From positions 1 through 6,881 of the forward strand of contig JAIYCK010000306.1 in NCBI GenBank assembly GCA_027488055.1: 6,881 nucleotides of DNA, given 5' to 3'. The notes under the pieces are model-generated. The model was not told the DNA's origin. It did no database searches and worked only from the letters and a program-made list of their open reading frames with translations. Positions 5,461 through 6,881 of this stretch are shown one piece after another (position 1 is the stretch's first letter; the number at the start of each line of letters is the position of its first letter). The translations under genes and the position numbers were made by a program. Source of the DNA: Flavobacteriales bacterium (GTDB taxonomy: Bacteria; Bacteroidota; Bacteroidia; Flavobacteriales_D; Sanyastnellaceae).

Positions 5461-6881
5461 ATGACTTTTTTAGCTAAAAAACAAATTTTTTCCCTTGCCT
5501 TGGCCATTGGAAGCATAGCCAACCTACGCGCTCAAGAATCGGATCATACGAAGACCGTTGCATCCAGCGAATATCAATGGCATCATGGCGATGCGAGCAA
5601 GGACGGAGTGATCGGCATTTCTTCGACCAAGGCGTATGAAGAACTATTGATTAATAAAAAATCAAGCAAAGTAGTGGTAGCGATTATCGACAGTGGAACG
5701 GAAACCTTTCACCCAGATTTGGCTCCACGGATATGGACCAACACCAACGAAGTAGGCGGCAACAATGTGGACGATGATAAAAACGGCTACATCGATGACG
5801 TGCACGGTTGGAGTTTCATAGGCGGCAAAGGCGGCGATGTGGATGCTGACCTTTTGGAGTTTACCCGTATTTATAAAGGGTTGAACGTACGTTTCAGCAA
5901 CAAAGAAGCGGCCAGCATCAGCGATGCAGACAAAAAGGACTTTGAACGTTACCAAAACATGAAAGTCGATTATGAAAAACGCATTGCAAAGGCCAAAGAA
6001 GAGCAAGCCCAAGTGTTCGGATTGAAAATCTTTTATGAGACCGCCAATGCTGCAATGACTAAAAAATTGGGAATTTCTCCATTGACAATGGAGGCATTGG
6101 AAGCTTATACCCCAGCCGATGATTCCGAAAAGCAATACCGTGAATTTCTCATGATCTGCATCAGCGAGGATTTGATGGGGCAAATGGGAGAATGGGAGAA
6201 ACATGTAAATAATCAACTCGATTATCAGTTGAGCTTGGATTTTGATCCACGTTCGATGGTTGGTGATGATTATTCCAATCCCAATGAGCGCATTTATGGA
6301 AACAACCACATTGATGGCCCAAGCGCTGATCACGGAACGCACGTGGCGGGCATTGTGGGTGCCGCTCGCAATGGCTTTGGTGTGGATGGCATCGCAGACA
6401 ATGTAGAATTGATGGTCATTCGTTGTGTTCCCGATGGAGATGAGCGCGATAAAGACGTTGCCAATGCCATTCGTTATGCAACCGACAACGGCGCTAGAGT
6501 CATCAACATGAGTTTCGGCAAGAGCTTTTCACCCGAAAAGTTCGTGGTGGACGAAGCCGTACGTTACGCAGAAAGCAAAGGTGTGCTCTTGGTGCATGCA
6601 GCGGGTAACGATTCCAAAAACATTGATAAGGAAGCCAACTTCCCTACCAAATTTTATGAAAATAAGAAAGCATGCACTACATGGATTGAGGTTGGTGCAA
6701 GCGGATCTCAGTTGAACACCTTGCCGGCCCCATTCAGTAATTATGGAAAGAAAGAAGTGGATGTTTTTGCGCCAGGAGTTGATATTTACGCCACAGTTCC
6801 CGGAAACAAATATCAAAACAATAGCGGCACATCAATGGCTGCGCCTGTAACCGCAGGTATTGCTGCAGCTTTATTCTCTTA
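5461..6881 (+). CDS. Secreted subtilisin-family (S8) serine protease, 3' end outside window
   Basis: 473 complete codons are present and the frame remains open at the right edge. Residues 1-24 are a signal peptide (MTFLAKKQIFSLALAIGSIANLRA, then QES). The full catalytic set is visible: Asp77 in 'VVVAIIDSGT', His291 in 'DHGTHVAG', oxyanion Asn383 in 'AAGND', and nucleophile Ser458 in 'GTSMAAP'. After Asp77 comes an acidic 'NNVDDDKNGYIDDVHGWSF' segment (101-119) typical of Bacteroidota subtilases. About 213 residues separate Asp77 and His291, against 31 in subtilisin; residues 140-260 are a charged, mostly helical-looking insertion. Only some 50 residues lie between signal peptide and Asp77, too few for a standard I9 propeptide. 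The enzyme should hydrolyse proteins outside the cytoplasm. Any C-terminal T9SS domain is beyond the window. The intact triad argues for activity. A preceding terminator suggests it is transcribed separately from the haloperoxidase-like gene. Confidence 0.93.
   Translation, partial: MTFLAKKQIFSLALAIGSIANLRAQESDHTKTVASSEYQWHHGDASKDGVIGISSTKAYEELLINKKSSKVVVAIIDSGTETFHPDLAPRIWTNTNEVGGNNVDDDKNGYIDDVHGWSFIGGKGGDVDADLLEFTRIYKGLNVRFSNKEAASISDADKKDFERYQNMKVDYEKRIAKAKEEQAQVFGLKIFYETANAAMTKKLGISPLTMEALEAYTPADDSEKQYREFLMICISEDLMGQMGEWEKHVNNQLDYQLSLDFDPRSMVGDDYSNPNERIYGNNHIDGPSADHGTHVAGIVGAARNGFGVDGIADNVELMVIRCVPDGDERDKDVANAIRYATDNGARVINMSFGKSFSPEKFVVDEAVRYAESKGVLLVHAAGNDSKNIDKEANFPTKFYENKKACTTWIEVGASGSQLNTLPAPFSNYGKKEVDVFAPGVDIYATVPGNKYQNNSGTSMAAPVTAGIAAALFS

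Noticed and set aside
5662..6342. A 226-codon open frame on the minus strand, hydrophobic in places
   Set aside because: It lies entirely antisense to the subtilase, which has an intact catalytic set and signal peptide. Its hydrophobic runs are the mirror of charged and polar codons on the coding strand.

Overview
The window reads as chromosomal DNA from a Bacteroidota bacterium, probably a free-living aquatic or marine member of the Flavobacteriales or a related order. The evidence is two complete secreted proteins that end in type IX secretion (T9SS) type A sorting domains, start sites preceded by A-rich stretches rather than Shine-Dalgarno sequences, and several TAnnTTTG-like -7 promoter elements typical of the phylum. 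Base composition is moderate and mildly AT-rich. There are no tRNA or rRNA genes, insertion sequences, integrases or CRISPR arrays.

Layout. Bases 1-126 (minus strand) are the first 42 codons of a gene running off the left edge, probably a MutS2-like mismatch-repair-family protein. A strong intrinsic terminator at 186-213 ends the next minus-strand gene (233-1201), which encodes a 322-residue secreted T9SS cargo protein of unknown function. A 243-bp divergent intergenic region (1202-1444) holds candidate promoters for both directions and an interrupted palindrome. On the plus strand, 1445-5302 encodes a 1285-residue secreted protein: a vanadium-dependent haloperoxidase/PAP2-superfamily domain with a complete set of metal/phosphate-binding residues, five tandem Ig-like repeats, and a T9SS sorting domain. 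A 12-bp-stem terminator follows. A secreted subtilisin-family (S8) protease begins at 5461 and runs off the right edge after the catalytic serine.

How the genes relate. At least two of the three exported proteins use T9SS, and the third is a type of enzyme this phylum commonly exports. Terminators and separate promoters suggest they are transcribed independently rather than as one operon. No joint pathway is evident; the MutS-like gene is an unrelated housekeeping neighbour.

The most unusual observation is that residues 631-1253 of the haloperoxidase-like protein, 623 residues in a row covering all five Ig-like repeats and much of the sorting domain, contain no lysine or arginine while being rich in aspartate and glutamate. 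The catalytic domain has normal basic content. I did not find a clearly new multi-gene system here.
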